A stretch of 64,000 bases of DNA from Pteria penguin (taxonomy: Eukaryota > Mollusca > Bivalvia > Pterioida > Pteriidae), in the NCBI GenBank assembly GCA_035048485.1, contig CM068587.1, positions 44,949,496 through 45,013,495 on the forward strand, in the 5' to 3' direction. How positions within the stretch are numbered: the stretch's first letter is position 1; each line of letters begins with the position of its first letter. Both the position numbers and the translations under genes were made by a program. The notes under the pieces were generated by a model. The model was not told the origin of the DNA, did not search any database, and saw only the letters and a program-made list of their open reading frames with translations. Below, piece by piece: positions 23,930 through 35,177 of this stretch.

Positions 23930-24776
23930 TTTACCAGCTCACTGAATTATAAAATATTGGCTAAATTGGTTAATACCAAAAACTGTACTTTGAATGGATG
24001 TTACGATTTTTTACATGAAGAATTTGTGAACAATAGAAAATGTAAAAATTGGACTTTAAATGTATATAATATTTTAAAATAACTTGGACTTAGTGAACTG
24101 TGGTTTAAACATGTCACATTGACTCAAGAATTTATTCTTTGTACAACAAAACAACCAATTTTTGACACGGGCAGACAATCTTTGCTATCTGATATTAATT
24201 CCTCATAAAAAAATTTCCTTTATAAGCAGTTAATTGACGGACATACACTCCAGGCATATTTGAAAAACCAGTATCATTATAACACAAAAAACGTATTTGT
24301 AAAATTCGTTTATCTGCCCATAATCTTGCAGTTGAAACTGGTTGTTATAAAAACGTTCCTTTGGAAAAGCGGGCATGTCCTTTATGTAAAGACCAGTCCG
24401 AAATAGAAGATGAATTTCATTTTTTATTGAAATGTCCCTTTTACCAACAATTCAGACAAAAGTTTATAAAGAAATACTAATATACCCGGCCCTCTGTCAA
24501 TAAATTAACCCAGCTGCTCATCACCTCTAATGTAAAAGAATTATGTGGTTTAGGGAATTTTATTTTCCAATCCTCAAAATTAAGAACTGATCTGTGTTGA
24601 TAATTAAGTATTCTTGTGTTTATATTTGGTGACGTTTGAATATGAATTTATTTGCTATTTAATCATATTTGTATACATATGTGTATAACACCTGGCAAAT
24701 TTTATACTTAACCTTGTACTACTATGTATTTGTTATATGTGTGTGCATAACAAGTTTCATATCCTCCTTCTTTAAG
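23930..24776 (+). pseudogene. LINE ORF2 C-terminal end with CCHC motif, degenerate
   Basis: A patchwork of frames reads LGLSELWFKHVTLTQEF, then LLSDINSS and FLYKQLIDGHTLQAYLKN, then KSRLSAHNLAVETG. It ends with the cysteine/histidine motif CPLC...IEDEFHFLLKCP (C-x2-C, H, C) and a short tail. The same ending occurs at 40843-41116, so both are 3' ends of one LINE family. Stops and frame changes throughout show that it is inactive. The sequence downstream of the stop is the LINE 3' untranslated tail, which continues in pieces to about 25130. Confidence 0.8.
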
Positions 24777-24777
24777 A

Positions 24778-24822
<45 letters not shown>
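24777..24822. repeat. (gt)n microsatellite
   Basis: About 23 gt dinucleotides lie inside the LINE 3' tail. Confidence 0.97.
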
Positions 24823-24823
<1 letters not shown>

Positions 24824-24861
24824 AAACATCTTAATAGTCTTCCGAAGGGAAGTGTCATAAA

Positions 24862-25021
24862 ACAAAGAACAATTAACTCAGTATTCACAATATTTCATAA
24901 CCGATCAAATAAAAAAATCGGTTATGATGGATATTACATAACTTAAGCCACCAATACCAATAAAATTCACTAGAAGAGGTCAGGAGACCGAAATATTGTG
25001 AATACTGAGTTAATTGTTCTT

Positions 25022-25024
<3 letters not shown>
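24862..25024. repeat. Perfect 35-bp inverted repeat with nested hairpin
   Basis: The left arm 24862-24896 (acaaagaacaattaactcag...) and right arm 24990-25024 are exact inverted copies over 35 bp. The 93-bp spacer begins with a second small inverted repeat (cataaccgat / atcggttatg). Perfect arms next to decayed LINE sequence suggest a young inversion or duplication, or a small foldback insertion. Confidence 0.85.

Positions 25025-25098
<74 letters not shown>
25023..25098. repeat. (at)n microsatellite in a LINE tail
   Basis: About 38 at dinucleotides. They are followed at 25099-25130 by gtacagctttgttcaataaa and caat-type repeats. That tail matches the end of the LINE copy at 41285-41320, so the true 3' end of the LINE that starts at 23930 lies here. 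Confidence 0.9.
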
Positions 25099-25103
<5 letters not shown>

Positions 25104-25130
25104 GCTTTGTTCAATAAACAATATCAATAT

Positions 25131-26110
25131 ATCATTCTACTAGTCAAACCGGGGTTTTTTTTGTCATTATTTACTCGATATTATTATGATTAATAATGTT
25201 ATAAATATCGATATCAATTATCTACAAGAATTTATTACTCATTATACTGATGTTTACAATTAGTGTGGAATAAATTTCAGTAGAACAAAGAAAAATTTCA
25301 TGAACTTTGAATGCCTATACATCTAAATTTAAAAAAAAAAGGAAAACAGAGTAAAATGTCTCCGGTATGGCAAGCTGCTTCTGAAAGGAATTCCCATATT
25401 CTCTCTTCCTATTAAGCTTAGGATTTCATTTTTTATCTGTTATCTACCACAAGAATAATATTATCACCATTACACTGAATGCCATGGGTTCCTGTCAGAA
25501 TTAAGGTTCCAACATGAATCTAACCTGCGATTTTCCAGTTAGGATTTTGTCACCTGTAAACTTTTTCAAAATTAATCGTTCACAGACAAACAAAATCGTA
25601 ACAAAATGGAAATTTATAAAAACAAGCAAATTTCATTGTATAGTAAAAAGAATTTATCTCCATTTAGTTACTTTATCAGGTTATAGACGAATTGTACAAA
25701 TCAGTGTATTTAAACTTAAAACTTAAATATTATGTTTTGATTATAACAATTATTGATATTAGTGCATCATTACAAGTATTGTTATGGTTGGTTTAGTTGG
25801 TTAATTTAGCTTTAAGCAAACACATACTATTTAGCATCATACCGTACAAATACAACAATCTACACACACGAGAAAATTTATATAAGAGGAGCAACAATAT
25901 TATTATAATATTATAAATACAATAAATATATCATATATATGTACATGAAAAAAGAATGTAATACAAATTTACTACAAATATTATGGTACAAGTGATAGCC
26001 TTATTTATAGCAAAGTATTACCTCTCTCTCTCTCTCTCTCTCTCAGTGCAAATCATAATTTAATAAATCATTTCAGTGTTTCTTGTTTGTACCACTGAAT
26101 AATTTTACAA

Positions 26111-26180
<70 letters not shown>

Positions 26181-26261
26181 CTATTTGGCCAGGAATGAGT
26201 AAATTTAGGTAAATACAATGTATCTAACTCTTCATTCCCTATATTTTTGACATGTTAAAAT
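25131..26261. other. Unassigned sequence with microsatellites
   Basis: (ct)n is at about 26019-26044 and (att)n at about 26112-26180. No gene was recognised. The + strand open frame at 25514-25726 has no known motif. Confidence 0.45.
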
Positions 26262-26277
26262 AAAATGGCATTCGTTT

Positions 26278-26507
26278 TATTGATTGATTATTGTTTTACG
26301 TCACTCAACGGCTATTTCACGTATATGGTGACGTCATCTGTTTGATGCGTTGCATAGAATTGCGACCCCTACATGAACTGTGACTGGAGACCTCGGTTTT
26401 TACTATCTCATCCGAAAAACATAACACTGTTGTGCCTAGGGCGGGAATCAAACCCGGAACCTCTAGATCACGAGCAGAGGTTCTCATCCATTAGGCCACA
26501 CCGGCTT
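26278..26507 (-). mobile_element. tRNA-derived SINE with 16-bp target duplication
   Basis: On the - strand: head aagccggtgtggcctaatgg, B-box gggtttgattcccgcc, a body with tcggatgagatag, and a tail gacgtaaaacaataatcaat. It is flanked by aaaatggcattcgttt (26262-26277) and aaaatgacattcgttt (26508-26523), a 16-bp duplication with one change. It belongs to the same family as 12908 and 27960. Confidence 0.93.
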
Positions 26508-26523
26508 AAAATGACATTCGTTT

Positions 26524-27074
26524 ATATTTGATTTGAAGAGCAACATATTCTATTTTCTCTAGGTATAAACCGATATCTTCCAATTTCCAAACATAGATCA
26601 TGTGAAGAACAACGTAATCTCGTCATGACATTTCTCTGTTTAAAGTTATCGATGAAATCTAAATATGGTTCGAATTCAAAGAAATTTTAATGGATGAGTA
26701 AAAATCTAATCTGGTCATTGATGGTATATTAGTTCTCCAATTTGGTACAAATGTCTAAAATCATTTTGTTTAACAACAGGAAAGTTTTTATTGAATTCTA
26801 TATACTCATATCTGCAAAGATTATTAAATCACAACTCATTCAAATAATCTTTAATTTTGTACGACCAACAATGTATATATTTGTTGAAATTAACATAGTA
26901 GTTTTTCTTTGATGCACCTTATAACGTAAAACTGATTTATTTGAAACAGTATCAAACCAAAACATGTTTGTTTGTTCGTTGTTCTGTTTAACAAACATAC
27001 ACATAGTCCTAGAAATGTACTTGCACGTTACAGCTCAAGCACGACTACAACAAATAACTGACAGCTAGGGGTTT
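26524..27074. other. Unassigned sequence
   Basis: Nothing recognisable was seen here. Confidence 0.4.
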
Positions 27075-27740
27075 GCACCTTCCTGTACATTGGGTGTCAT
27101 GTAATTTCCCGATTACTTGCTTGTTTTTACGATTGGGTGTCATGTAATTTCCCGATTATTTGACTGTCTACAATTTCATGTCCTCGTTATGAATTAATTA
27201 GTGGTCCTGTCTACACAGGGTTTGTAAGTTTATTCAGTCTTTCAGTACTGATCAACGATTCAAAGCAAGGGGCGATGAAAAAATTTTGCGTGAAAGGAGA
27301 CGATTTTAGTAGGTGTAGCTTAGTTGATGAGATGGTCTACGTGTGACCGAAAGGTCCTGGGTTCGACTCACGCCGTGGGCACACCGGGGTCCTGTTTTTC
27401 CGGATGAGACAGTGAAAACAGAGACCCCATCACTCAGTCAGTCAGAGATGAGATTATTTGCCCAATACAGCGTTAACAATATTTGGAATTTTTGGAAGGT
27501 TTGTGAAAGTCGGAAACCATAAATAATGTATACATAGATCGAATGTTAGACTCAGCAAACGATAAAAGAAAGAAAGAAAGAAAGATAAGGCCTTGTGGTG
27601 TAAGCTGAAAAGTTTTGAACTTTATACGACTCGGTATAACCGTTTTAAGGAAAGCCATTCTATTATGCTGCTTGTGGGTTGCCTTTTTCTAGGATAAGCG
27701 TCTATACGTATAGACATGGAATAACAGGAATAACGACCGG
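27075..27740 (+). repeat. Local duplication copy A, including a partial SINE head
   Basis: It starts with a short tandem duplication of ttgggtgtcatgtaatttcc (from 27096 and again from 27135). The sequence from about 27155 (tttgactgtctacaatttca) to 27740 matches copy B at 28625-29062, with a ~140-bp piece missing from B. At 27309-27433 it contains a SINE head (gtgtagcttagttgatgaga, B-box gggttcgactcacg) and the beginning of the SINE body (ccggatgagacagtg). It also holds an (aaag)n run at 27566-27584 and the perfect palindrome gtctatacgtatagac at 27700-27715. Confidence 0.82.
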
Positions 27741-27959
27741 GGAAAATACCATCATGATGTATGTAACTTTATTTCAGCTTTTCAACAAATGTGCGTAATA
27801 GTATTAACTTTAAACTCAGTTCTAGATTTTTCTTCTCAAACAATTAAATAAATGATGAAATTAAAAGTATGTCATACTACACTGGGAACTGTAGTTATAC
27901 AGAATTGTACAGCAATGTTTCGGTAGATTTAGACGACTTGACGATTTCATTCTACTTAT
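27741..27959. other. Unassigned spacer
   Basis: Short AT-rich spacer between duplication copy A and the next SINE. Nothing was recognised. Confidence 0.4.
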
Positions 27960-28234
27960 AGCCGATGTGGCCAAGTGGATAAGGTGCTCGGCTCATGACC
28001 GAGAAGTCCCGGTTTCGACTACCGCCCTGGGCGCACCGGTGTTTTGTCTTTCGGATAAGACAGTAAAAACCGAGGTCCCGTGTCACGGTAGGCGTGGCAT
28101 GTAAAAGATCCCTCACTGCTTTATGTGGATCTGTTACAAAGGTCTAAATTTCTATGCAATGCATCAGGCAGATGTCGTTATCACATACGTGAAATAATCG
28201 TGGAGTGACGTAAAACAATATCTAATCAATCAAT
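27960..28234 (+). mobile_element. tRNA-derived SINE, full length
   Basis: It reads agccgatgtggccaagtgga (A-box region), cccggtttcgactaccgc (B-box), and the body ctttcggataagacagtaaa with aggtcccgtgtcacggtagg and atgcatcaggcagatgtcgt. It ends in gacgtaaaacaatatctaat plus caat repeats. An imperfect 12-bp duplication flanks it: cattctacttat (27948-27959) and cattcaccttat (28235-28246), 10 of 12 matching. It is a good reference copy for the family in this window. Confidence 0.93.
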
Positions 28235-28624
28235 CATTCACCTTATTACGGACAAAATATAGACTATCAGTGTTATGCCTGGATGCCTGCCTTTCTTGTA
28301 CTGTATATATGCTCATGATCTATCTAGTCTGGTTCCCGATGCCTTCCGATGTTCAAAGAACGTCGACAGGCCTCGGAAATCAGGCTAATGATCTGTCAAT
28401 CAAGATACTATCATCATGTTAAATTCACATTCTGATAAAATTCTTTATTCAGATACTTATTATTATTATTGTAATGATTATAAATTCTTATCAAAACCTT
28501 TTGTTCCAAATTCCATATGATAATTTATTTTACTTAATCACTATGGTTTCTTCTATCTCGTGTGACATTTTTATTTCTCGTCAGGAATTTCTGGCTTTAC
28601 AACTTCTGTGTTAGTATTTCCCGA

Positions 28625-29062
28625 TTACTTGACTGTCTACAATTTCATGTCCTCGTTATGAATTAATTAGTGGTCCTGCCTACACAGGGTTTGTAAGTTT
28701 ATTCAGTCTTTCCGTAGCCGATCCAACGATTCAAAGCAAAGGGTGATGACAAAATTTTACGGGAAAGGAGATGATTTTAGTAGGTGTAGCTCAGTTGATG
28801 AGGTGGTCGACGTGTGAGCGACAGGTCCTGGGTTCGACTCACGCCGTGGGCACACCGGGGTCCTGTCTTTTCTAATTTTGTTAAGCTCTTTAAGTTTTCA
28901 AAGAAAGAAAGAAAGAAAAAAAGATAATGCTGAAAAGTTTTGAATTTTTTGCGACTCGGTATACCCGTTTTAAGGAAAGCTATTGTATTATGCTGCTTGT
29001 GAGTTGCGTTTTTCTATGATAAGCGTCTATACGTATAGACTGGAATAACTGGAATAACAACT
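28625..29062 (+). repeat. Local duplication copy B
   Basis: It matches copy A (27155-27740) across gactgtctacaatttcatgt ... gctgaaaagttttgaa ... cgtctatacgtatagac. It differs by point changes and by loss of a ~140-bp piece that in copy A holds the end of the SINE body. The copies are about 1.4 kb apart in direct orientation. Confidence 0.85.
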
Positions 29063-29168
29063 AAGTCACAGTCGGTAAAGTCAGAAGATATTCTAACGTC
29101 CGAACGATGACCAGTCGGGCGTTGTCAGTAGCGAGTCTGACTTCCGAACTAAATATTAAAGTTTGAAT

Positions 29169-29269
<101 letters not shown>

Positions 29270-29696
29270 GACGAAGAAATACAAACAGTTTTACCCATAT
29301 GAGCCTTAAAACTATGACACGTGTTGGCGTGGTTTCGAACCATAAGATCTTAATCCGATTACGTAACACTAATTGTAGTATAAGACATCAAAAGCTCAAT
29401 ATGATAATGTGTTTTTACAGTTTCTAAAAAAATTGTTGTTAGGGCCAAGTAGACAAGGAAAATATTTGCACAACTTATTACTTTTTATGGTAAATTAACA
29501 AAAGAGTTGTAAAACCAGAAATTCCTGACGAGAAATAAAAATGTCACACGAGATAGAAGAAACCATAGTGATTAAGTAAAATAAATTATCATATGGAATT
29601 TGGAACAAAAGTTTTTGATAAGAATTTATAATCATTACAATAATAAGTACCTGAATAAAGAATTTATCAGAATGTGAATTTAACATGATGATAGTA

Positions 29697-30597
29697 CTAC
29701 AGGAATTTAACAGTTGGTCAGTTGAAAGAAGAAGTCACTGGGGATGTATTTCAGAGAGAGAAAGAGAGATTTTATCATTTGCATAATTTGATAATATGTT
29801 TATAATTTTCTTTAGTGAATAATTCAGAATAATCGTGGAAAGGTGGAAGGGGGAGGGGGGGGGGTTGTAATGTTATAATGATGAATCTGTAAGTATGCAG
29901 AAATTATATTATCATGAAGTTCAAAATGTTTTCACTTTGTTAAACTGTGTCTTCCCTCGTTTTATTGTAAAGAGTTGATTTTTTCCTACTTTCTATTATT
30001 TCATTGCATATAATTTTAAGTTCATTGTTCTTTCCTTGTGAATATGATCAGAGACATAGACTACTTTCAAAGTAAGAAAGAAGTCTATGTCTCTGATATG
30101 AACGTAGTCAAAATAAGAGTTTTCTCATTCCAGAAATGAAAGTACTACAAACTTGTCTGGGGTTGGAATTACTTTTAAATAAATAAATAAAATAAATAAA
30201 TATTATACTGTTTCAAGCAGGGCCTTATTTCATAGTAACTTTTGTGTAATAATGCATCATTATGAGACTTATAATTGGTTGATTGTCCTGTTGGTTGTAA
30301 CAAGGTCATTTCAAAATTCGTCAGCTCTACATATCTGATTATGTTTTATTCCATATAAATTATATTTGTATCAGAGACATATATATATGTTTCTGTTTGT
30401 ATTATTCAATTCGAATGTGTCACCAATAACGACAGGAGGATAAAGGGATCTGATTTCATGCAATGAAACTTTAGTATGTGTGTTGGATGCTGAATTTTCT
30501 TTAAACAGTTATAAAGTTTAAATCTACTCATGTAATTATACCCAATAATAGACATGATTAAAAAAATGATCATTGTAGGAAATATATTGGGCGTTAG
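29697..30597. other. Unassigned sequence
   Basis: A purine tract (29752-29770), a g-run near 29850-29864 and an (aaat)n tract near 30177-30200 were seen. No gene was recognised apart from the hairpin listed separately. Confidence 0.4.
30047..30097. repeat. Perfect 16-bp hairpin
   Basis: atcagagacatagact (30047-30062) is exactly inverted at 30082-30097, with a 19-nt loop. The stem is short and could be a structured transcript element or the core of a decayed foldback repeat. Confidence 0.7.
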
Positions 30598-30992
30598 GCT
30601 AATCAGAGACGACTAAATACCATTGCTCTGATTGGATATCATTAATTGATTATGTTCACGTGATTACTGGGCATGCGCACATGAATAAAAGCGAGAGGAC
30701 GAGTTCAAGATTCACAAAGGGGTGTCAAAACTTTAAACTTTCTCATAACTTTCAATCGCAAGTTCTTACCGTTTAAATTCTTGCATGTAACGTTGAAATG
30801 AGGATTACAAATGATATGAAAAGGATCACAGTGGTATATTGTAGTTTGATGAATGGTAATGACCTCGATTGCCGCCGATCACCCCTTCAGGTTTTAATGG
30901 AAGCTACTTGCCTCCTCCAGCAAAGAAAAATATCAATGTCTCTTGATGCTTATAATACGACAGCAAGCTTACCACTCGCCATAAGTTAAATG
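30598..30992 (+). repeat. Dispersed duplicate 1 with promoter-like 5' side
   Basis: This block and 46590-46945 share gattggatatcatt, ttcacgtgattactgggcat + gcgcac, cgagttcaag, tcacaaaggg, gtaacgtt, gattacaaatgatatg, gtagttt and caggttttaatggaagctac in the same order. The 5' side has a gcatgcgca motif (NRF-1-like) and, in this copy, aataaaagcgag about 20 bases further on. The 63-codon frame at 30798-30989 (MRITNDMKRITVVYC...) is not preserved in the second copy. It may be a duplicated promoter and first exon, a retrocopy or an unknown repeat. Confidence 0.6.
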
Positions 30993-31755
30993 ATACAATG
31001 TATATGAATGAATAGCAGTAATTTATATAGCTACCGGTATTTTATACAGGTACCGGTATTTTGTACAAGTGTCTCTGTACATTTTTATAGAGAGTGTATT
31101 GTTCATTTGTTTATGAAATATATATCGTCGCTATATGAGTGAAATATTCCCGGCGCGACGTAAAACACTAATATATTTATCTATGTTTATGAAATACATT
31201 CAAAAATTTCTAATTTTTTTTATATGACGTCAGGTTATGCGACATTTCATGCAATATAAAAAATATGCATTTATCTTCATTTTTAAAATAATAGATGTCA
31301 TGTAAATAATTTTTAAATACAAGGAAGCTGAACATGCAGTAAGGCGACCACTCTGCGTTTGTTTTTCCTGATTACTCATTTTGAAGTCAAAGTGAAAATT
31401 CAATGAAAAACTTACAATAAAGATTAAAAAAAAATGTTATATTCTATTTAAAAGCATTAACAGTAAAGCAAACACTTTTTTGGAAAGGGGGTGGGGTGGG
31501 GTTCAGATTACTCATTTTGAAGTAAAAGTACACCTTCATTTGCATCCTTCTTAGCTATTACTGCCTTCCTGTTCGCTTATATTACTCAACTTTCAGACCA
31601 ACATCAATTTGATAATTTGTTCCATAACGTAACAACCTAATGCCAATTTGGTCAGTGCTTTTGAATGCGAGGTGTGGTCTGTATTATGAATGTGCAAACT
31701 ATTTGTCAACGATTGCTAAGTTGATAGTTTTTTCAATTCAATTGCCGTCAATATT
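30993..31755. other. Unassigned sequence
   Basis: Contains a ccggtatttt-type short repeat near 31033-31064. No gene was recognised. Confidence 0.4.
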
Positions 31756-32035
31756 TTGTTTTTCTCAAATTTCAAAGGTCTTTACATTGTATTGTTCTTA
31801 TTTCTACTCGAATGTATACATGTTATCTATCCGGCCTCGCGCGACATTAACTACTTCACCCGAAAGCGACGCGTTTATTTACAAAATAATGCCCCGCCCC
31901 TAACTTCACTACAATCAGCTTCTATATTCGCCTACGCTATATTCACGTGTATTATCACACTAATACTTATACTCCCGAGCGACATCGAAATAAATCCGGG
32001 TCCAGCATCCGTCGGTTCATTGGACAACTCCAATA
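31756..32035 (+). pseudogene. LINE N-terminal segment with a 2A-like motif
   Basis: The open frame 31756-32103 ends its natural part with a hydrophobic run (IITLILIL) followed by SDIEINPGPA. The DIEINPGP at 31981-32004 fits the D-x-E-x-N-P-G-P consensus of 2A ribosome-skipping peptides. Such peptides are known at the N-terminus of some CR1/L2-type non-LTR retrotransposon proteins. The endonuclease domain of the same element type follows at 34156, so this is taken as the 5' coding end of that LINE. The frame collapses into the 41-bp minisatellite right after the SSDEII residues. Confidence 0.75.
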
Positions 32036-34138
32036 TATTCCAAAGCTCTGATGAAATCATAGACATCTCTCTAATATATCCCGAAGCTCTGATGAAATCC
32101 TAGACACCTCTCTAATATATCCCAAAGCTCTGATGAAATCCTAGACACCTCTCCAATATACCCCAAAGCTCTGATGAAATCCTAGACACCTCTCTAATAT
32201 ATCCCAAAGCTCTGATGAAATCCTAGAAACATCTCCAATATATCCCAAAGCTCTGATGAAATCCTAGATACTTCTCCAATATATCCTAAAGCTCTGATGA
32301 ATCCTAGACTTCTCTCCAATATATCCCAAAGCTCTGATGAAATCCTAGACACCTCTCTAATATATCCCAAAGCTCTGATGAAATCCTAGAAACATCTCCA
32401 ATATATCCCAAAGCTCTGATGCAATCCTAGATACTTCTCCAATATATCCCAAAGCTCTGATGAATCCTAGACTTCTCTCCAATATATCCCAAAGCTCTGA
32501 TGAAATCCTAGACATCTCTCTAATATATCTCAAAGCTCTGATGAAATCCTAGACACCTCTCTAATATATCCCAACGCTCTGATGAAATCCTAGACACCTC
32601 TCTAATATATCCCAAAGCCCTGATGAAATCCTAGACACTTCTCCAATATATCCCAATGCCCTGATGAAATCCTAGACACCTCTCTAATATCCCAAACTCT
32701 GATGAAAATCTAGACACCCCTCCAATATATCCCAAACTCTGATGAAATCCTAAACATCTCTCTAATATATCTCAAAGCTCTGATGAAATCCTAGACACCA
32801 CTTCAATATATCCCAAAGCTCTGATGAAATCCTAGACACTCCTCTAATATATTCCAAAGCTCTGATGAATCATAGACACCTCTCCAATACATCCATAAGC
32901 TCTGATGCAATCATAGACACTTCTCCGATATATCCCAAACTCTGATGAAATCCTAGACACCTCTGCAATATATCATAAACTCTGATGAAATCCTAGACAC
33001 CTCTCTAATTATCCCAATGCCCTGATGAAATCCTAGACACCTCTCTAATATATCCCAAAGCTCTGATGAAATCCTAGACACCACTTCAGTATATCCCAAA
33101 GCTCTGATGAAATCCTAGACACCTCTCTAATATATCCCAAAGCTCTGATGAAATCCTAAACACATCTCCAATATATTCCAAAGCTCTGATGAAATCCTGG
33201 ACACCTCTCTAATATATCCCAAAGCTCTGATGAAATCCTAGACACCTCTCTAATATATCCCAAAGCTCTGATGAAATCCTAGACACCTCTCCAATATATC
33301 CCAAAGCTCTGATGAAATCCTAGACATCTCTATAATATATCCCAAAGCTCTGATGAAATCCTAGACACCTCTCTAATATATCCCAAAGCTCTGATGAAAT
33401 CCTAGACACATCTCCAATATATACCAAAGCTCTGATGCAATCCTAGATACTTCTCCAATATATCCCAAAGCTCTGATGAATCCTAGACTTTTCTCCAATA
33501 TATCCCAAAGCTCTGATGAAATCCTAGACACCTCTCTAATATATCCCAAAGCTCTGATGAAATCCTAGACACCTCTCTAATATATCTCAAAGCTCTGATG
33601 AAATCCTAGACACCTCTCCAATATATCCCAAAGCTCTGATGAAATCCTAGACACCTCTCTAATATATCCCAATGCCCTGATGAAATCCTAGACACCTCTC
33701 CAATATCCCAAACTCTGATGAAATCCTAGACACCTCTCCAATACATCCATAAGCTCTGATGCAATCATAGACACTTCTCCGATATATCCCAAACTCTGAT
33801 GAAATCCTAGACATCTCTCTAATATATCTCAAAGCTCTGATGAAATCCTAGACACTACTTCAATATATCCCAAACTCTGATGAAATCCTAGACACCTCTG
33901 CAATATATCCCAAAGCCCTGATGAAATCCTAGACATCTCTCTAATATATCTCAAAGCTCTGATGAAATCCTAGATACCCCTCCAATATATCCCAAACTCT
34001 GATGAAATCCTAGACATCTCTCTAATATATCTCAAAGCTCTGATGAAATCCTAGACACCACTTCAATATATCCCAAAGCTCTGATAATCATAGACACCTA
34101 TCTTATATACCCCTATGCTCTGATGAATTCTAGACATC
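32036..34138. repeat. 41-bp minisatellite expanded inside a LINE coding region
   Basis: About 50 copies of a unit with caaagctctgatgaaatcct and agacacctctctaatatatc. Variants include ccaatgccctgatg, a short aaactctgatg form, and ccacttcaatata. The first unit is still in the LINE reading frame (SSDEIIDIS), so the array apparently grew from the linker between the 2A-like motif and the endonuclease. As 41 is not a multiple of 3, the second unit shifts frame and meets a stop. Confidence 0.92.
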
Positions 34139-34155
34139 TCTTTACTTATTGCCGG

Positions 34156-34700
34156 AATCAAAAACCCAAACTATCCATTATCAGTATGAATGTTCAATGT
34201 TTTATTCCTAAGCTGGATATCTTGCACATCGAACTGTCTGATTTCGATGTTTTTGGCTTCACTGAAACCTGGTTAAACCCTTCTACCTGTCCCGAGGACT
34301 AAGTAATTCCCGGTTATAGTAAGTCATATAGATATATAAGATCAAACCGAACTGGTGGTGGTATTTTAGTTTATGTCAAATCACATATATCGCGTCGCCG
34401 CGTAGACCTTGCGGTTGACCATTGCGAAAGAGTATGGCTAGAGATCATCGCTAATAAACGTACCATATTACTGGGCACTCCTACAGGCCACATAACTCTC
34501 CTCCTGAAGTTAGGGATCAAATAAAATTATCTCTTGAAATACTTTTTCTTCTAAACAAGACTACACTTTCATAACTTGTGATTTTAATTGCAATCAACTT
34601 ACAAATGAATCGGGTATTGTAACAGATACACTCGACAGATAACCAGCGAACTCACACATTTCACCAAACAACAAAATATCGAATAAGTGGACACAGTTTG
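34156..34700 (+). pseudogene. LINE endonuclease (APE-type) domain relic
   Basis: Translation of 34156 onward gives KLSIISMNVQ, then ELSDFDVFGFTETWLNP, a TAA-type break, then TGGGILVYVKSHIS and ERVWLEI. Other frames give SPPEVRDQI and DFNCNQL. These are the landmarks of the apurinic-endonuclease domain of CR1/L2-like non-LTR retrotransposons (N-terminal MNVxS, the E of FTETWL, and the DFN motif). There are several frame changes and a stop after NPSTCPED. The reverse transcriptase that should follow is missing. Confidence 0.85.
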
Positions 34701-35010
34701 AACTTTGAGAAACATGCGCGGATACAGAGGAAGGTACCGGGGGTCTGGAACCCCCTCCCCCACCTGGCATCCGAAAATTTTACCAAAAAAAGGTAATATT
34801 TGGGCATTTTTGGGGTTGGACACACCCCCCTCGTCTAAGAGAAAAATTTACCTTTTTTGGTTGGACCCCCTCTGACAAAAATTTCTGGATTCTCGCATGA
34901 ACAATGTAGATACAAAAGACAAATTTTAAAATCTGATAGAGTGTGTACTTTATGTAATTTCAACGAAATTGAAGACGAATATCATTTGTCTACTTTACAA
35001 TGATCCAAGA
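34701..35010 (+). other. Non-coding repeat plus a short LINE C-terminal fragment
   Basis: 34730-34880 is a G/C-run-rich block (ccgggggtctggaacccc, aaattttaccaaaaaaaggt, aaatttaccttttttggt) that can partly fold on itself. At about 34915-34985 one frame reads RVCTLCNFNEIEDEYHL, the same CxxC...IEDE(F/Y)H signature seen at 24360 and 40915. It is a tiny, incomplete piece of that LINE family. Confidence 0.55.
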
Positions 35011-35034
35011 ACAAGTGTGTTGATCAGTCTGTAG

Positions 35035-35177
35035 CAGTGGCGGATCCAGAATTTCCGAAAAGGAAGGGGGCATATCTGTATTAGCGAAACTTTTCAGCCA
35101 TTTTTGGTGCAAAATATGGATTTTTACTAGTAAATATGTGGCCAAAAGGGGGGCCGCCCCCTCTAAATCCGCCACTG
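35035..35177. mobile_element. Short MITE with cagtggcgg ends
   Basis: It begins cagtggcggatccagaattt and ends aaatccgccactg, giving a 13-bp or longer inverted repeat over 143 bp. tgtag is repeated directly at 35030-35034 and 35178-35182. Ends of the cagtggcgg type occur in hAT-like non-autonomous elements, but the duplication seen is 5 bp rather than the 8 bp hAT usually makes, so the superfamily is left open. Confidence 0.75.

Noticed and set aside
27960..28035. Functional tRNA gene
   Set aside because: A- and B-box are present, but the sequence continues into the conserved SINE body and tail with a flanking target duplication. No complete cloverleaf with acceptor pairing was found.
29752..29864. 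G-quadruplex or regulatory G-run
   Set aside because: A single g-run with no set of four tracts. Homopolymer runs are common throughout this window.
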